Shown here in pieces: positions 45,554 through 55,848 of a stretch of DNA of 64,000 nt. The translations under genes were made by a program, and so were the position numbers. The DNA comes from Salvia splendens (Eukaryota > Streptophyta > Magnoliopsida > Lamiales > Lamiaceae): contig NW_024599098.1 of NCBI RefSeq assembly GCF_004379255.2, positions 1 to 64,000 on the forward strand, given 5' to 3'. Below the pieces are notes generated by a model, which saw only the letters and a program-made list of their open reading frames with translations, did no database searches and had not been told where the DNA came from. Every line of letters begins with the position of its first letter. Position 1 is the first letter of the stretch.

Positions 45554-46680
45554 CAGATTGGCTTTGGCCTCATTTGGGGTGAAGCCCTTAGCCTTTTGAT
45601 CACTTTTGATAACACGTCGGCCTCGATGCGCAACTTCACGATCAAGTCTTCAAGGGTCATCTGCTTTCGCTTGTGCTTGAGATAACTCTTGAAGTCCTTC
45701 CAACTTGGAGGGAGCTTGTCAATGATCGTGCACCTTAGGAACTTATCGGGCAAGGTCATCCCTTCAGCCACTAAGGAGTGGATGATCATTTGGAGCTCTT
45801 GGACTTGCTCCATGATGGGTCGAGAGTCGACAATCTTGTAGTCCATAAACTTGGATGCTACAACCTGTTCAGTCCCTGCAGCATTGTCTATGCTATATTT
45901 CTTCTCTAGGCTTTCCCACATTTGTTTAGATGTGCTTACATTGGAGTATACATTATAGAGGCTATCATCTAATGCACTTAAAATAAAGTTTTTACATAGA
46001 TAATCCCCTTTTCTCCAAGCTTCATAGTCCGCCATGACTTCGAGCCTAGTCTCTTGGTCGCTTGGCGCGGGCGGCTCGTTCTCCGTGAGGAAGTTGGCGA
46101 CGCCCAATGTTGTCAAGTAGAACAACATCTTTTGGTACCACCTCTTGAAGTCTGATCCTCCAAACTTGGGTGGTTTCTCGGCGGGTGGCATCATTCTTGG
46201 TGCCATAGGTGCCGCACTTGGTCCATTGAAGGAACCAATTCCGTTGCCCCCGAAGAAGCCAACAACGTGGTTGGGCATAGAGCCCCCACCATTCACGTTA
46301 GGCATAGAGCCCGTCGTGGTCGTACCAGCCCCGAAGGGACTAGCACCCGCATGAGACCCGAAGGCCCCAGCATTCGTGTGAGACCCGAAGGCCCCAACAC
46401 CCGTGTGAGACCCGAAGGCCCCAGCACTCGATCCATTAAAGGACCCGAAGGAACCACTCAAAGTGGAACCAACCGACCCACTCGAAGTGGATCCACCAGT
46501 GAGCCCAAGGGGGTTAACGAACTCCCAAGGGGTTGTTGAGGAAGAAGGATAGCGCCCGGGAGTGGGCATCATCGTCGGAATCGACGACGTGTTGACAGGT
46601 CCAGTGGTCGCCATGGTTGAAGGAATGGCGGCGGTGGTGGCGGCAGCGGTGGTGTTGGATTCCGTCGACATCTCCAGCAA
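45505..46680 (-). pseudogene. Copia gag with a Gly/Ser repeat N-terminus, frameshifted at the end
   Basis: The ORF starts at 46680. The first 150 residues are low-complexity (GAFGSHTGVGAFGSHTNAG type repeats, encoded by 24-base tandem units at about 46340-46450). The capsid part follows: PPKFGGSDFKRWYQKMLFYL, LEKKYSIDNAAGTEQ, LPPSWKDFKSYLKHKRKQM. Near 45590 a one-base shift separates it from the zinc knuckle frame that begins the pol entry. The long Gly/Ser arm is unusual for copia gag, which normally starts close to the capsid fold. Confidence 0.85.
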
Positions 46681-46759
46681 AGGTGTATTAAGTTTCGAAA
46701 TTTTAAGTTCAGTTTAGAGGTCAAAAACCCTTCAAAAGCAAGTTATCTAGTCTTGCGTT

Positions 46760-47948
46760 TGTTGAGTCTAAGGATTACAAGAGATAAAAGCCGGGCGTAA
46801 TACAACCCAAAAGAAGGAATACAAGAAACGAAACTGAACTGAATTACAATGAAACAAATAAACCGTGAATGTTTAGCCGAGTCGAGGAGGCCTCTTCCCG
46901 CAAGACGAGATACGCCCCGGTAGTGCTCTTCGGTTTGGCGTGTCGTCCCCAAAGGTAAAACGGCTACGTCTCTATTGATGCAGCACCACAATCAGTAGAG
47001 CTCCGGCGAACTGGATGGAGGAGAGGGCAGAGCTTCGACAGAAGGACAATGCAGAGAGGGAGAGAGCTTATCATGCAGAGAATGCTTGGAATTGTGTGTA
47101 CTAATGCAGTGGTATGGCTAGCCTATTTATAGGCCAAGCCACCATGCAGGGTCAACCGAGCCATGAAGGCTCATCATGGCAGATTCGTAACCGCCGTCGG
47201 TTACGAGCGTGTGGCAGGCGTGTGCCTATCGCATGTGGAGTGTGTGGATTTCTCACGTGGCAGCCGTGACTGTGCCTCGCTTGACGACGTGTCAAGCCAC
47301 TTGGATTGCTGACTCGGCGGTGGTCCAAAAAGAATAGTTTGGGCCAAGCCCCAAGCCCAAAGACCACCCAAAGACCAAGATCCAAGATCCAAGATCCAAG
47401 TCCAAGTCCAAGTCCAAGCCCAAGATCAAGATCGAGATCGAGATCGGGATCGGGATCGGGATCGGGATCGGGATCGGGATCGGGATCGGGATCGGGCCCG
47501 GGCCTAGGCCCGAGGCCCGCGGCCCGCGCCCACGCCCACGAGCACGGGCTCGGGCTCGGGCGGGGCGGGCGGCGGCGGCGGCGCGCGCGTGTGCGCGCGT
47601 GTGGGCTTTTTCACCCATCTTGATCCACTATAATTATTAAGTAACATAAAGTCACTTAATTTAAACACATTAAAGATGTATTAATCTCCTAATGTGGGAT
47701 AATTAACACTAGTTAATTATTCCCTAAGCACATGCTCCAAGCTTTAATTAAAAGCTAATTATGCCCAACTTTAATCCACTATTTCTCACTCACCGGAAAT
47801 CGGATTTGAGAAAGTGAATATACTACATTTATCTACGTAAAATGTAGATCGACGCTATATCATTTAATTTCACAAAATTAAATGTCTCGTCACATTTATT
47901 CTTTGGTCAAAACCATTGACCGGGCATATTTAATCCATGATTTTTACA
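46760..47948 (-). repeat. 5' LTR of minus-strand copia, with expanded hexamers
   Basis: It matches 40529-41666. It is about 50 bases longer, mostly through an ATCGGG array at 47442-47495 (about nine units, against two in the other LTR). TCCAAG repeats lie just before it. Confidence 0.92.
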
Positions 47949-47949
47949 G

Positions 47950-48162
47950 TATTGTGGTACAGGTATAATATCGGTCACACCACTAGAGGATGCATGGATC
48001 GCGCACGAAGAGGATGTGGAAGTACCGCGAGAGCTGGAAGAGACCGGCAACAACGCTGGCTCAGACGAATCGGACGACATTAGCCTAGAAGAACTGTCTC
48101 CCAAGGAGGTTGTGACGAAGCTGGACGCCCAAAGCGTCAGTCAAGGAGACCCGCGAAGTTAG
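47950..48162 (+). CDS. Unknown acidic ORF end, right of copia insertion
   Basis: Right of the copia target site a frame is open to a TAG at 48160-48162. It encodes an acidic stretch (PLEDAWIAHEEDVEVP, ELEETGNNAGSDESDDISLE). I do not recognise it. It may be the far side of the sequence interrupted by copia together with 40163-40495, but a stop lies between the two frames. Treat it as a possible gene remnant. Confidence 0.3.
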   Translation, partial: YCGTGIISVTPLEDAWIAHEEDVEVPRELEETGNNAGSDESDDISLEELSPKEVVTKLDAQSVSQGDPRS

Positions 48163-48506
48163 GAGATTACGTCTAGTGTTTTAGTTTCTTTTTGAGATTT
48201 AATTATTTATTTTTGCTGAAACTATTTTAATATTTCAATAATTAGAGTCGAACGTAATTATAAACTCCGTTTTGGATTTTCTTGTTGGTTCTTTTTCCGA
48301 ATTGATCGAGTCTAAGCAAACCTTGGGTTAATATAAAAAAGGATTTCGTACATTGAGAAACACAATCAATATATCAGGAAATGCCATATTTTTCCTACGT
48401 GTTGTTTTCTTTCCTCGCAATAAACTCTTTCCTCACGAAAACCCTAGCAGTCGGCGGCTGCTCGACGGACTCCCCTTTCAGCAACCTTCCCAGGACGTAT
48501 AGGTAC
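48163..48506. other. Spacer, possible old LTR or leader
   Basis: AT-rich, then a CT-rich stretch with TCGCAATAAACTCTTTCCTC and AAAACCCTAGCAG near 48420-48450, which resembles a plant 5' leader. No gene was recognised. Confidence 0.4.
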
Positions 48507-49011
48507 TGTTGGGGTTTGGTGCCCCTTGCACAGCAGAAGTCATGCATACACCAATAAATCAGATCTACGGATCTATTTGACCGATTATGGGATTAATTAA
48601 CTACATGTTAAACAATCAATTGCATGCTAGAACATATGTAACTCATGTAAAATGAATTAAAACCTAAAACATGAATTCCTACGGTTTAGAATTACCGAAC
48701 AGATTCTCCAAAGAATCGACTATTGTTTGCGCCTTCTCCACATGAAGATCTTCGTACTCGACCACGAATCTTCTAATCTATATCTCGAACTCAGATAATG
48801 ACCTTTGGATAGGCAAAGCTTGTCAGAATCGGAAAGGGCTTGATTAGAAAGAAGATATAACTTCAGATCTGTGAAGAACTGAAAATTCCTACTACCGGTG
48901 AAAGTAGGTCACGAAAATTATGAGGGAATTAATTAAAAATCTCCATTCTAATCTCCTTTTATATTGAGTTATAATGAGCCAGATTAGGGATCCATGGAGG
49001 TTGAACTTGGG

Positions 49012-49046
49012 CCAAACCTGTTGGACTTTTACTAATTAAATTGAGC
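49012..49046. repeat. 35-bp direct repeat, left copy
   Basis: It starts CCAAACCTGTTGGACTTTTA and ends TTGAGC. It is identical to 51962-51996. Only one copy is expected in the LTR, so the second arose with the insertion. Confidence 0.93.
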
Positions 49047-50790
49047 ATGGTCTGTATACACTATCACTTTGGACCCAAGCAGGTACGGCCTAAACTTCTC
49101 AAAGGCGTAGACCACCGACAACATCTCCTTCTCGGTCACGTCATAGTTCTTCTATGCCTGATTCAACGTTTTTGACGCGTAAAAGATGACATAACTTTTT
49201 CCTTCAATCTTTTGACCCAACACCGCCCCTATAGCATAGTCGCTAGCATCGCACACCACCTCAAAGGGGTGGCTCCAATCGGGGACGCGTATTATCGGAG
49301 AGCTTATCAATCGGTCCTTCAGGAATTGGAACGCGGCCTTGCAGGCATCAGAGAATTCGAACTCTACGTCATTCTGGAGAAGCTTTGTTAGAGGTTGGGC
49401 TATCTTCTCGAAATCTTTGATAAACCTTCTATAAAACCCAGCGTGGCCCAAAAAGGCTCTGATCTCCTTCTGATTGGTGGGATACGACAGTTTTGCAATG
49501 ATCACTACTTTTGCTGGGTCAACCTCTATTCCCCTGCTCGACATTACATGGCCCAGTACTATTCCTTCAGTAACCATAAAATGACATTTTTCAAAATTCA
49601 GAACCAAGTCCTTCTGGCGGCATCTTTCCAATACCATGTTCATGCTATGCAACCCTTGATCGAAATCGTCCCCATAGACAGTGAAATCGTCCATGAAGAT
49701 CTCAATGCAGTCTTCCAACAGGTCAGAGAAAATGCTCATCATGCATCTCTGGAAAGTGCCCGGGGCATTATAGAGGCCAAACAGCATCCTCATGTAAGCG
49801 TAAGTGCCAAAGGGGCAGGTGAATGTAGAGCTGGCAATTTTTTACACGACACGAACCGGCACGAAATTAATGGGTTTGGGTCAGAGTTTATTGGGTTCGT
49901 GTCCTTATCGGGTCGACCCGTTAAGGACACAAAAATTTCATGTCGTGTTCGTGTCGTGTTCATGTCGGGTTCGTGTTATCCGTTAACAATACGTGTTCGT
50001 GTCGTATTCGTGTCGGGTTCGTGTTATCCGTTAACAAATAATATTTTAATATTATTAATTCTTATTATTTTCATTTTTCAATATTTATTAAATTGACACT
50101 CATAGTCTCATTTGGTCATATCTCATTTAAATCATTTAAATATTTAATCATTTTCCAATATGTGTTGTTATCGTGTCGTGTTGACCTGAAGTGGTTCGTG
50201 TCATTAATGGGTTCGTGTTGTGTTCGTGTCTAAGGGTAGCGGGTCGTGTTCGTATTCATGTTCGTATTTGGGGTTTTCTTAACAGGTCGTATTCGTGTTT
50301 TTTGTTATCGTGTTCGTGTCGTTATCGTGTCGACACGATAACGACCCGACACGCACGATTTGCCACCCCTAGGTGAATGTTGTCTTCTCTTGGTCATCTG
50401 GATTCACGGCGATCTGGAAGTAGCCACAATAACCATCCAAGAAGCTGAAGTAATGCTTCCTTGCTAACTTCTCCAACATCTGATCAATGAATGGCAAATG
50501 GAAGTGATCCTTCTTTGTTGCTGCGTTCAGCTTCCTATAGTCAATGCACATTCTCCACCCAGTAACGGGTCTTGTCAGGATTAATTCATTTTTCTCATTT
50601 TTCACTACTTGAATCCCTCCTTTCTTGGGCACCATGTGCACTGGGCTGACCCAGTTACTGTCTGGAATGGAGTAGATAATCCCGATCGAAACCAACTTGA
50701 CGATTTTTTTGAGCACCTCTTCCCTCTTGTTGGGGTTGAGTTTCCGTTGGCGGACCTGCGGATGCGACTTGCGGTTTTTTTTATTCAAGT
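49047..50790 (-). pseudogene. Ty3/gypsy (Athila/Tat-like) RT-RNase H fragment, minus strand
   Basis: Minus-strand reading gives RT from about 50740 (KLNPNKREEVLKKIVKL, GWRMCIDYRKLNAATKKDHF, HYFSFLDGYCGYFQIAV) to EKTTFT at the MITE, then resumes with FGLYNAPGTFQRCM and catalytic FMDDFTVYG. FLGHAGFYRRFIKDFEKIAQ and the start of RNase H ([32 protein letters not shown]) follow. It stops exactly at the 35-bp repeat. One stop is seen after TLNQA (49152). The motifs fit the Athila/Tat side of Ty3. It is a fragment without LTRs. Confidence 0.85.
49827..50370. mobile_element. MULE-type MITE inside the RT fragment
   Basis: A 544-base element with ends AGAGCTGGCAA and TTGCCACCCCT, which are imperfect inverted repeats. 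It is flanked by the direct 10-base duplication AGGTGAATGT (49817-49826 and 50371-50380). The interior is rich in GTGTCGTGTTCGTG. The 9-10 base target size points to the Mutator superfamily. It belongs to the same family as 37081-37730. Confidence 0.85.
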
Positions 50791-51961
50791 TATATGGAAA
50801 AGATAACTGAACCAGATGAATCAGTTAGCAAATGTCGTTGCCACTTGATCAAGTTGATCTCGCTCTCACACGCCACCATTGTAAATTATATACTCCCAAT
50901 TTTGCACTACTTTAACAGTAAAGCGGCAAGTTCGGGGTCGATCCCACAGAGAAACTAGTGTGTCGAGTGTGTGCGTAGTGAATAGGGGTTTGGCTGCTGC
51001 CACGCTTTAACTTTGGGAGTTTTTAACCACTGATTTTACTTTAGACAGAAAAGTAACTAACTACTTGCTCAAGGGAATTTTAAATACTGGGTCAAGTGAA
51101 ATTCAGACTGGAATAAAAATTAACTACTTAGAACAGTAAACACGATGACGAAAATATAACAACTTCGATTTTATATTCAGAATCCAAACGAGTGCATCGA
51201 ACATGCGGAATACAAAAAGCTCGAAACTTTAACTACAAAGCAACTTGAAATTAAACTAAGCTAACACTTCGGAAAATACGAAAGCAAGTAAACCGAGATG
51301 ATCCTCGGCATGAAACTTGAGACAACGCTGACAGATATAGAGTATTCTGTAGCGCTCCCATCTGTCGCCCTTTTCTCTAACTAAGCATTACTTTATCTAA
51401 ACTTTCTAGAGGACTGGACTAAAGTAGAGAACTAACTAAACTAAAGACGGAAAGTAAAAGATCGGATTCCCTTTTGTGGTGGCACATCCTCTATTTATAA
51501 GCTCGGCAACGACCTCCAGCTGGATAACGATCTTGGCAGGGAATATTCGCTCACGCTAAGAGTGAGCGACTCATCGATTGCTACGTGCTTTCCTTCTAGA
51601 ATGACGATGCTTTTCAGTAACAGATTCATGACTCAGCTCCGTCCTTGCGTCTCATATATCAGCACGTGTCCCCTTCTAGAACGTTGTCCTTGATAACAGA
51701 ATGATGCGCACCTCCCAGCTCATTGCCTCACATGTCCTTCTTCTGGAAGCCAGTGGTCCCCTCCTTGACTGCTTGATTACACCCCTTGATCGACTCCCCC
51801 GTTTTCTGGCCTTTTTCGCCTATTGTACTTGCTTGATCAGTTTGGCCTTGTTGCCTTGGTCAAGCGGCATTTCTGCACATTTAACACTTGTTTTGCGCGA
51901 TAAAACCGATCAAGTAGCGTACATTTTACCCATAAATCGATGCATGAAATGAACCTTATCA
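50791..51961. other. Rest of the 2.9-kb insert
   Basis: No intact coding. GGTCGATCCCACAGAGAAACTAG near 50937 and the surrounding AT-rich text look like noncoding Ty3 or other repeat sequence. It ends at the right copy of the 35-bp repeat. Confidence 0.4.
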
Positions 51962-51996
51962 CCAAACCTGTTGGACTTTTACTAATTAAATTGAGC
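51962..51996. repeat. 35-bp direct repeat, right copy
   Basis: Identical to 49012-49046; after it the solo LTR sequence continues. Confidence 0.93.
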
Positions 51997-53294
51997 TCCA
52001 ATTTAATACAAGTCCGACAGAATATTATTATCATCCACTATAGTATAATAATATTGACTGTCCGTCCAATCTCAAATTACGAGTAATCCGGGCTTTATCT
52101 CTTTAATTTATTATTTTCCGTGTTTAAAATATAAATATCTATTAATTAATTTAAGTCTGTTATTTGACTTTAATTAATTAATATCTTTATCCAAAAGTTG
52201 TCTAGTTCAAAAATTTTATTTATTATTTTGGAATAAATTCCAATCGGCCGGGTTTCTGAATAATAAAATATTGTTTGAATACCTCTTCAGGATATTATCA
52301 AACTGGACTCACCCAGCACATGATTCATTGCAATAACAATACTAGCACCTCTAGACATTGATCACCACTACCCAAGATATCAGGATTCTTGGATTACGAA
52401 AAATCCGCACCTTTTGATAAATCAAAGTATTGCATAATCAATATCGTATGCTCAATGTTATATCAACAATGATTAGAAATAACAATCACCGAGACCTCGT
52501 CTTTCAGTAAATAGCAAGAAAGACTTATCTCAACTGTTAGATCCTTCAGTGCTATACCACACCAGTGTCGTTTATTTCCTAAGGTAAGGAAACAAGCGGA
52601 CTGGCACTGCAACCTTTCACGATAGGTAGCCAAAGTCTGTCTAGGTTGTGAAATTCTATTTCTCTTCTACAAAGGACAGACTGCGTCACCTTCTGTGAAC
52701 GTCGTTCACAGAAGGTCCACTTTGCAGAAGAATTAGACTTGTTTGCTTCTTATATATTTAAATGTTCGAGAAACATCTTATAAATGCATAAGCAAACACC
52801 AATGCGATAAAATTACTTCTTCTCGCCTTGGATTAAAAGCGGATTATAGAGTTTATTGTATACAAGCAATTCTATCCGTGCAACATACTCGAAATATGCT
52901 TTTCAGTATACCAATCATATTGCATCTATTTTAACTAAAAATAGTAAAAGTAAAATAAGATATTTAATGATAAACGAATGAAAAAGGAAAATTGAGACAT
53001 TTATACCGGATATAGGGACTATTTAAGTAGAATATGAAAAAGAAAAAAGATGCTCCATGCGTCCCACAATAGAAGTCACATTTAGTATGGACACATGTTT
53101 TAAGAAATGTAAAGAATGATGGGTTGAAAAACTTAGTGGAATATGAGTCTCATTTTTTATATTAGTTTATAATAAAATGAAAGTGAAGTGAGTTAGTGGA
53201 ATGTGAGACCTATTTACCATTTATGGCAAAAATGAAATATGACTCATATTGTGGGACGAACTAAAATGGTAAAATGTGACTCTTATTATGGGCA

Positions 53295-54610
53295 GACTAA
53301 AGTCCCAAAATAGTCCCTAACATTTGGCGTTTTTTATTTTGGTCCAAAACATTATCTTTTGAATTATTCGGTCCCTCACATTTGAAATCGGACCACATTT
53401 AGTCCTAAATTGACGAAATGGTTAAAATGTGACGGAATGTAATAGTCAACACAATTTTAATCAATTTTGACCAGATTAAGTTTTATAAAATTTGACTTTT
53501 TATTTTATTTTTGAAATAAACGCAAATTTGGTTCAAAATAATATAATCCATTTTCCGAGTCTTCTTGCCACTCGAGGGTACAAACTCCGGCCAAGAAGGG
53601 TTATGACATCCATCATTTATCGAATACTTCCATATTGAATCAGTCTCAGATGGCTTTAAAAACACGACTATCTTATTTTCCATCATATAATCAAGCTCAT
53701 TCAGACAAACATTCATCAGCAGAGGGCTAAAAATTCCACAATAACCATAACTAGGCACCTCAGCAGCTTCCTCCGGAGAAAAATCGTAAAACGCCCTCAG
53801 CCAATAAGGGTCGGGCTTAGGCTCATCATCATTCAATATCTTCTTCCTCGTCTGCCCCTTCTTTCTTTTCTTTCTACTCACATTCCTGCCCTCATCTTCC
53901 AATTATTTGTGATTTTTCCCTACCTCTCTCATCCCAGATTTAATCAAGCTCAATACCTTCTTATCTTTCACAGATTCTCCAACACATCCCAATACAACAT
54001 TGGGATTTACATTACTAAAAATCTCACTTAAATCTCCTCGTATAAACCACAAGTAGCCAGCAACATTACTCCTGATTGTTCTAATAACTGTGTGAGGGTT
54101 CCTACCTGGGCGAAAAGCGTGGGATTTTGAAGAAAATCGCGGCTCAAAAACAGGTTCCAGAATCATCAACAGCACCTCCTGAACCATAATCTAGGGTTCC
54201 AAGTGTCGATTGGAATTTATGTGCAGAAAGAACCCTAATCTATTCGAATGTTGTGAAGAGTTTAGAGAAGGAAGAGTTTGTTCGAAGTGTGGATGAAGGC
54301 TGCGTCGCTTCGCATCTCAGTCGAACATTTTTATTTTATTTTTTATTTGCAGGTTTTATATTTTAACTTATTTTACATTTTTAAGTTTTAGGTTAATTAG
54401 GTATTAGCCCTTAATAAAACATAGTTATAAATCTTAATCTGGTCAAAATTGATTTAAATTGCGTTCACCGTCACATTTTAACCATTCCGTCAATTTAGGA
54501 CTAAATGTGGTCCGATTTCAAATATGAGGGACCGAATAATTCAAAAGATAATGTTTTGAGCCAAAATCAAAAAAACGCCAAATGTTATGGACCATTTTGA
54601 AACTTTAGTC
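53295..54610 (-). mobile_element. Pack-MULE carrying a nuclear maturase gene fragment
   Basis: 1316 bases bounded by long inverted repeats, 53295-53480 and 54433-54610 (about 180 bases, roughly 90 per cent alike by eye, both starting GACTAAAGT). A perfect 9-base target duplication TTATGGGCA lies at 53286-53294 and 54611-54619. The 9-base duplication and long TIRs are Mutator features. Between the arms, on the minus strand, is a piece of a host gene and no transposase. Elements like this, holding host gene fragments, are called Pack-MULEs. Confidence 0.85.
53530..54187 (-). pseudogene. Captured fragment of a nuclear group II intron maturase (nMAT2-like)
   Basis: A single minus-strand frame reads from an ATG at 54187 through VFEPRFSSKSHAFRPGRNPH, RSNVAGYLWFIRGDLSEIF and DKKVLSLIKSGM to a TAA at 53905-53903. 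In the same frame it continues with ILNDDEPKPDPYWLRAFYDF, VPSYGYCGIFSPLLMNVCLN, ELDYMMENKIVVF and CHNPSWPEFVPSSGKK. These follow the RT-derived region of plant nuclear maturases of the nMAT2 type, which help splice mitochondrial group II introns. Only about 220 of some 700 residues are present, with one stop. About 140 bases before the ATG resemble a transcript leader and may come from the parent or a second gene. Confidence 0.8.
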
Positions 54611-54870
54611 TTATGGGCAGGAAGGAATATTAGTTATGACACTGTAGTAGCATTCGAGCTCATTTTCATTTGAAAAACTCTTTTTTATTTCTCAAATGCT
54701 ATGCTATGAAATTACAAAGGTATAATTAATTCTAAGATTCTAAGCTAAGAAAATGTTCACATGTAAAAATTCCTCGGATTTCTTTGTAAAAAATCCATGA
54801 CCTGACTTACTAGTTTTCTACCATCAATAAACTGATTAAAAAACAACACCAACAGCATGTAAGCTTGTAG

Positions 54871-55490
54871 TAAGCATGTAAATGTGGTAATGCATTTTGA
54901 CCTAAGAAACATCACTTGTTTGATGGTTTAGCTCTATTCATATACATGTTTGATTATTTATGTGCTTATATATATCTTGTGAAATTATGAATTGGATCAT
55001 CTTATAATCTGCACATGATTTTATATTGCACTATTTATTTTTTTTCAGTTAAGAACTTCTTTTGCAAGAGGATAGTTCAATGTGCACAATATGACAAATC
55101 ATTTTTTTCCAATACACCTCATTGAAGAAAAGATTACAGAAGGAATGCATAATGTAAAGAATTATGAATTATGATGAGATGAGGAGGAATTATTTATACT
55201 AGTATTCCATTTACTTTTGTAAATACATATTTTTTCCTTGAGACTTTACTGAGAAAATAATGGTCTCTGGTTTTAAAAGGGTAAAAGAAAGAGAATGATT
55301 TGGGCAGTGATATTGCTTAGATAATAGAGCATAATATGAAATGGTAAATTAATCTTTTTGTTGAATATAATGGCAATATAGTAAATACCAAATCCATGGG
55401 AATAGATACGAAATTGTGTTTGCACACACACCACTCGAATCACCTCCAAAAATCTAAACCTGCCAATAGCTGTTGGCCTCTCCCTTTTCC
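54871..55490 (+). repeat. Partial duplicate of the YAK1 3' end and flank
   Basis: It matches 13175-13400 (intron plus the start of the next exon, CTTCTTTTGCAAGAGGATAG) and then jumps to 14212-14605 (last exon GAAGAAAAGATTACAGAAGG, the 3' flank and CACACACCACTCGAATCACC). The roughly 810 bases between are missing. Identity is high but with many small changes. The copy ends a few hundred bases before SIG1, as the source ends before the helicase side. Confidence 0.88.
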
Positions 55491-55848
55491 CATATATTAT
55501 CCTCGCCCCGCCACATTTATTTTAAATAAAATTGATAATTATACTCCATTTCCATTGCTTTTTTATCAAATCAAATTGAAATAATTGTAATATTAAGAAG
55601 AGGAAGAGGAAGAGGAAGAGGAAGAGGAAGAAGAAACAACAGTCACACATACACAGCTGAGCCTGAGCTTCCCCCAATTCCTCCAAACAGGTAACCTAAC
55701 TGTACTTTTCTTTTTTACATTTTTTTATTTGCGAATTCATCGATCTTATCGAAATAGCAATAGCAGCATGCATATATATTTGTTTCTTACCTGAAAACCA
55801 AAAAAATTTATTAGTTTGTGGCGAGTGAATTATGGTGTGGTGATGATC
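55491..55848 (+). promoter_or_regulatory. SIG1 upstream and leader region
   Basis: It contains a GAGGAA repeat at 55594-55634, typical of a purine-rich 5' leader, then a possible leader intron donor at CAAACAG/GTAACC (55690). No other gene was seen. The exact transcription start cannot be read. Confidence 0.45.

Larger units (their letters stand above)
40529..47948 (-). mobile_element. Ty1/copia element, 7.4 kb, minus strand
   Basis: LTRs at 40529-41666 (1138 bp) and 46760-47948 (1189 bp) are near-identical except for a repeat-length change. A perfect target duplication GTATT lies at 40524-40528 and 47949-47953. On the minus strand gag (46680-45505) and pol (45553-42234) occur in copia order. 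A purine tract (read on the minus strand ATGTGGGGGAT) lies next to the 3' LTR at 41667-41677. Gag and pol have two frameshifts and one stop. Confidence 0.93.
48507..52917 (-). mobile_element. Second solo LTR of the 35429 family, split by a 2.9-kb insert
   Basis: Without the insert 49047-51961 the unit is about 1496 bases and follows 35429-36912 along its length. Shared motifs include CACATGAAGATCTTCGTACTC, TTACGAGTAATCCGGG and CACCGAGACCTCGTCTTTCA, all near their counterparts. The ends are taken as TGTTGGGG and CCAATCA. No target duplication could be confirmed, so the boundaries are less certain than in the first copy. Confidence 0.7.
53052..54629. mobile_element. Stowaway-like MITE split by a Pack-MULE
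   Basis: The left part 53052-53294 (CTCCATGCGTCCCACAATAG, then alternating GTGGAATATGAG-type text) and the right end 54620-54629 (GGAAGGAATA) form a unit of about 250 bases with ends resembling CTCCCTCCGTCCC. The right arm is split by the insertion at TTATGGGCA. Confidence 0.65.

Noticed and set aside
55816..55848. Upstream extension of SIG1 from TTG at 55816
   Set aside because: A non-ATG start is not needed; ATG 55843/55849 gives the known SIG1 N-terminus.
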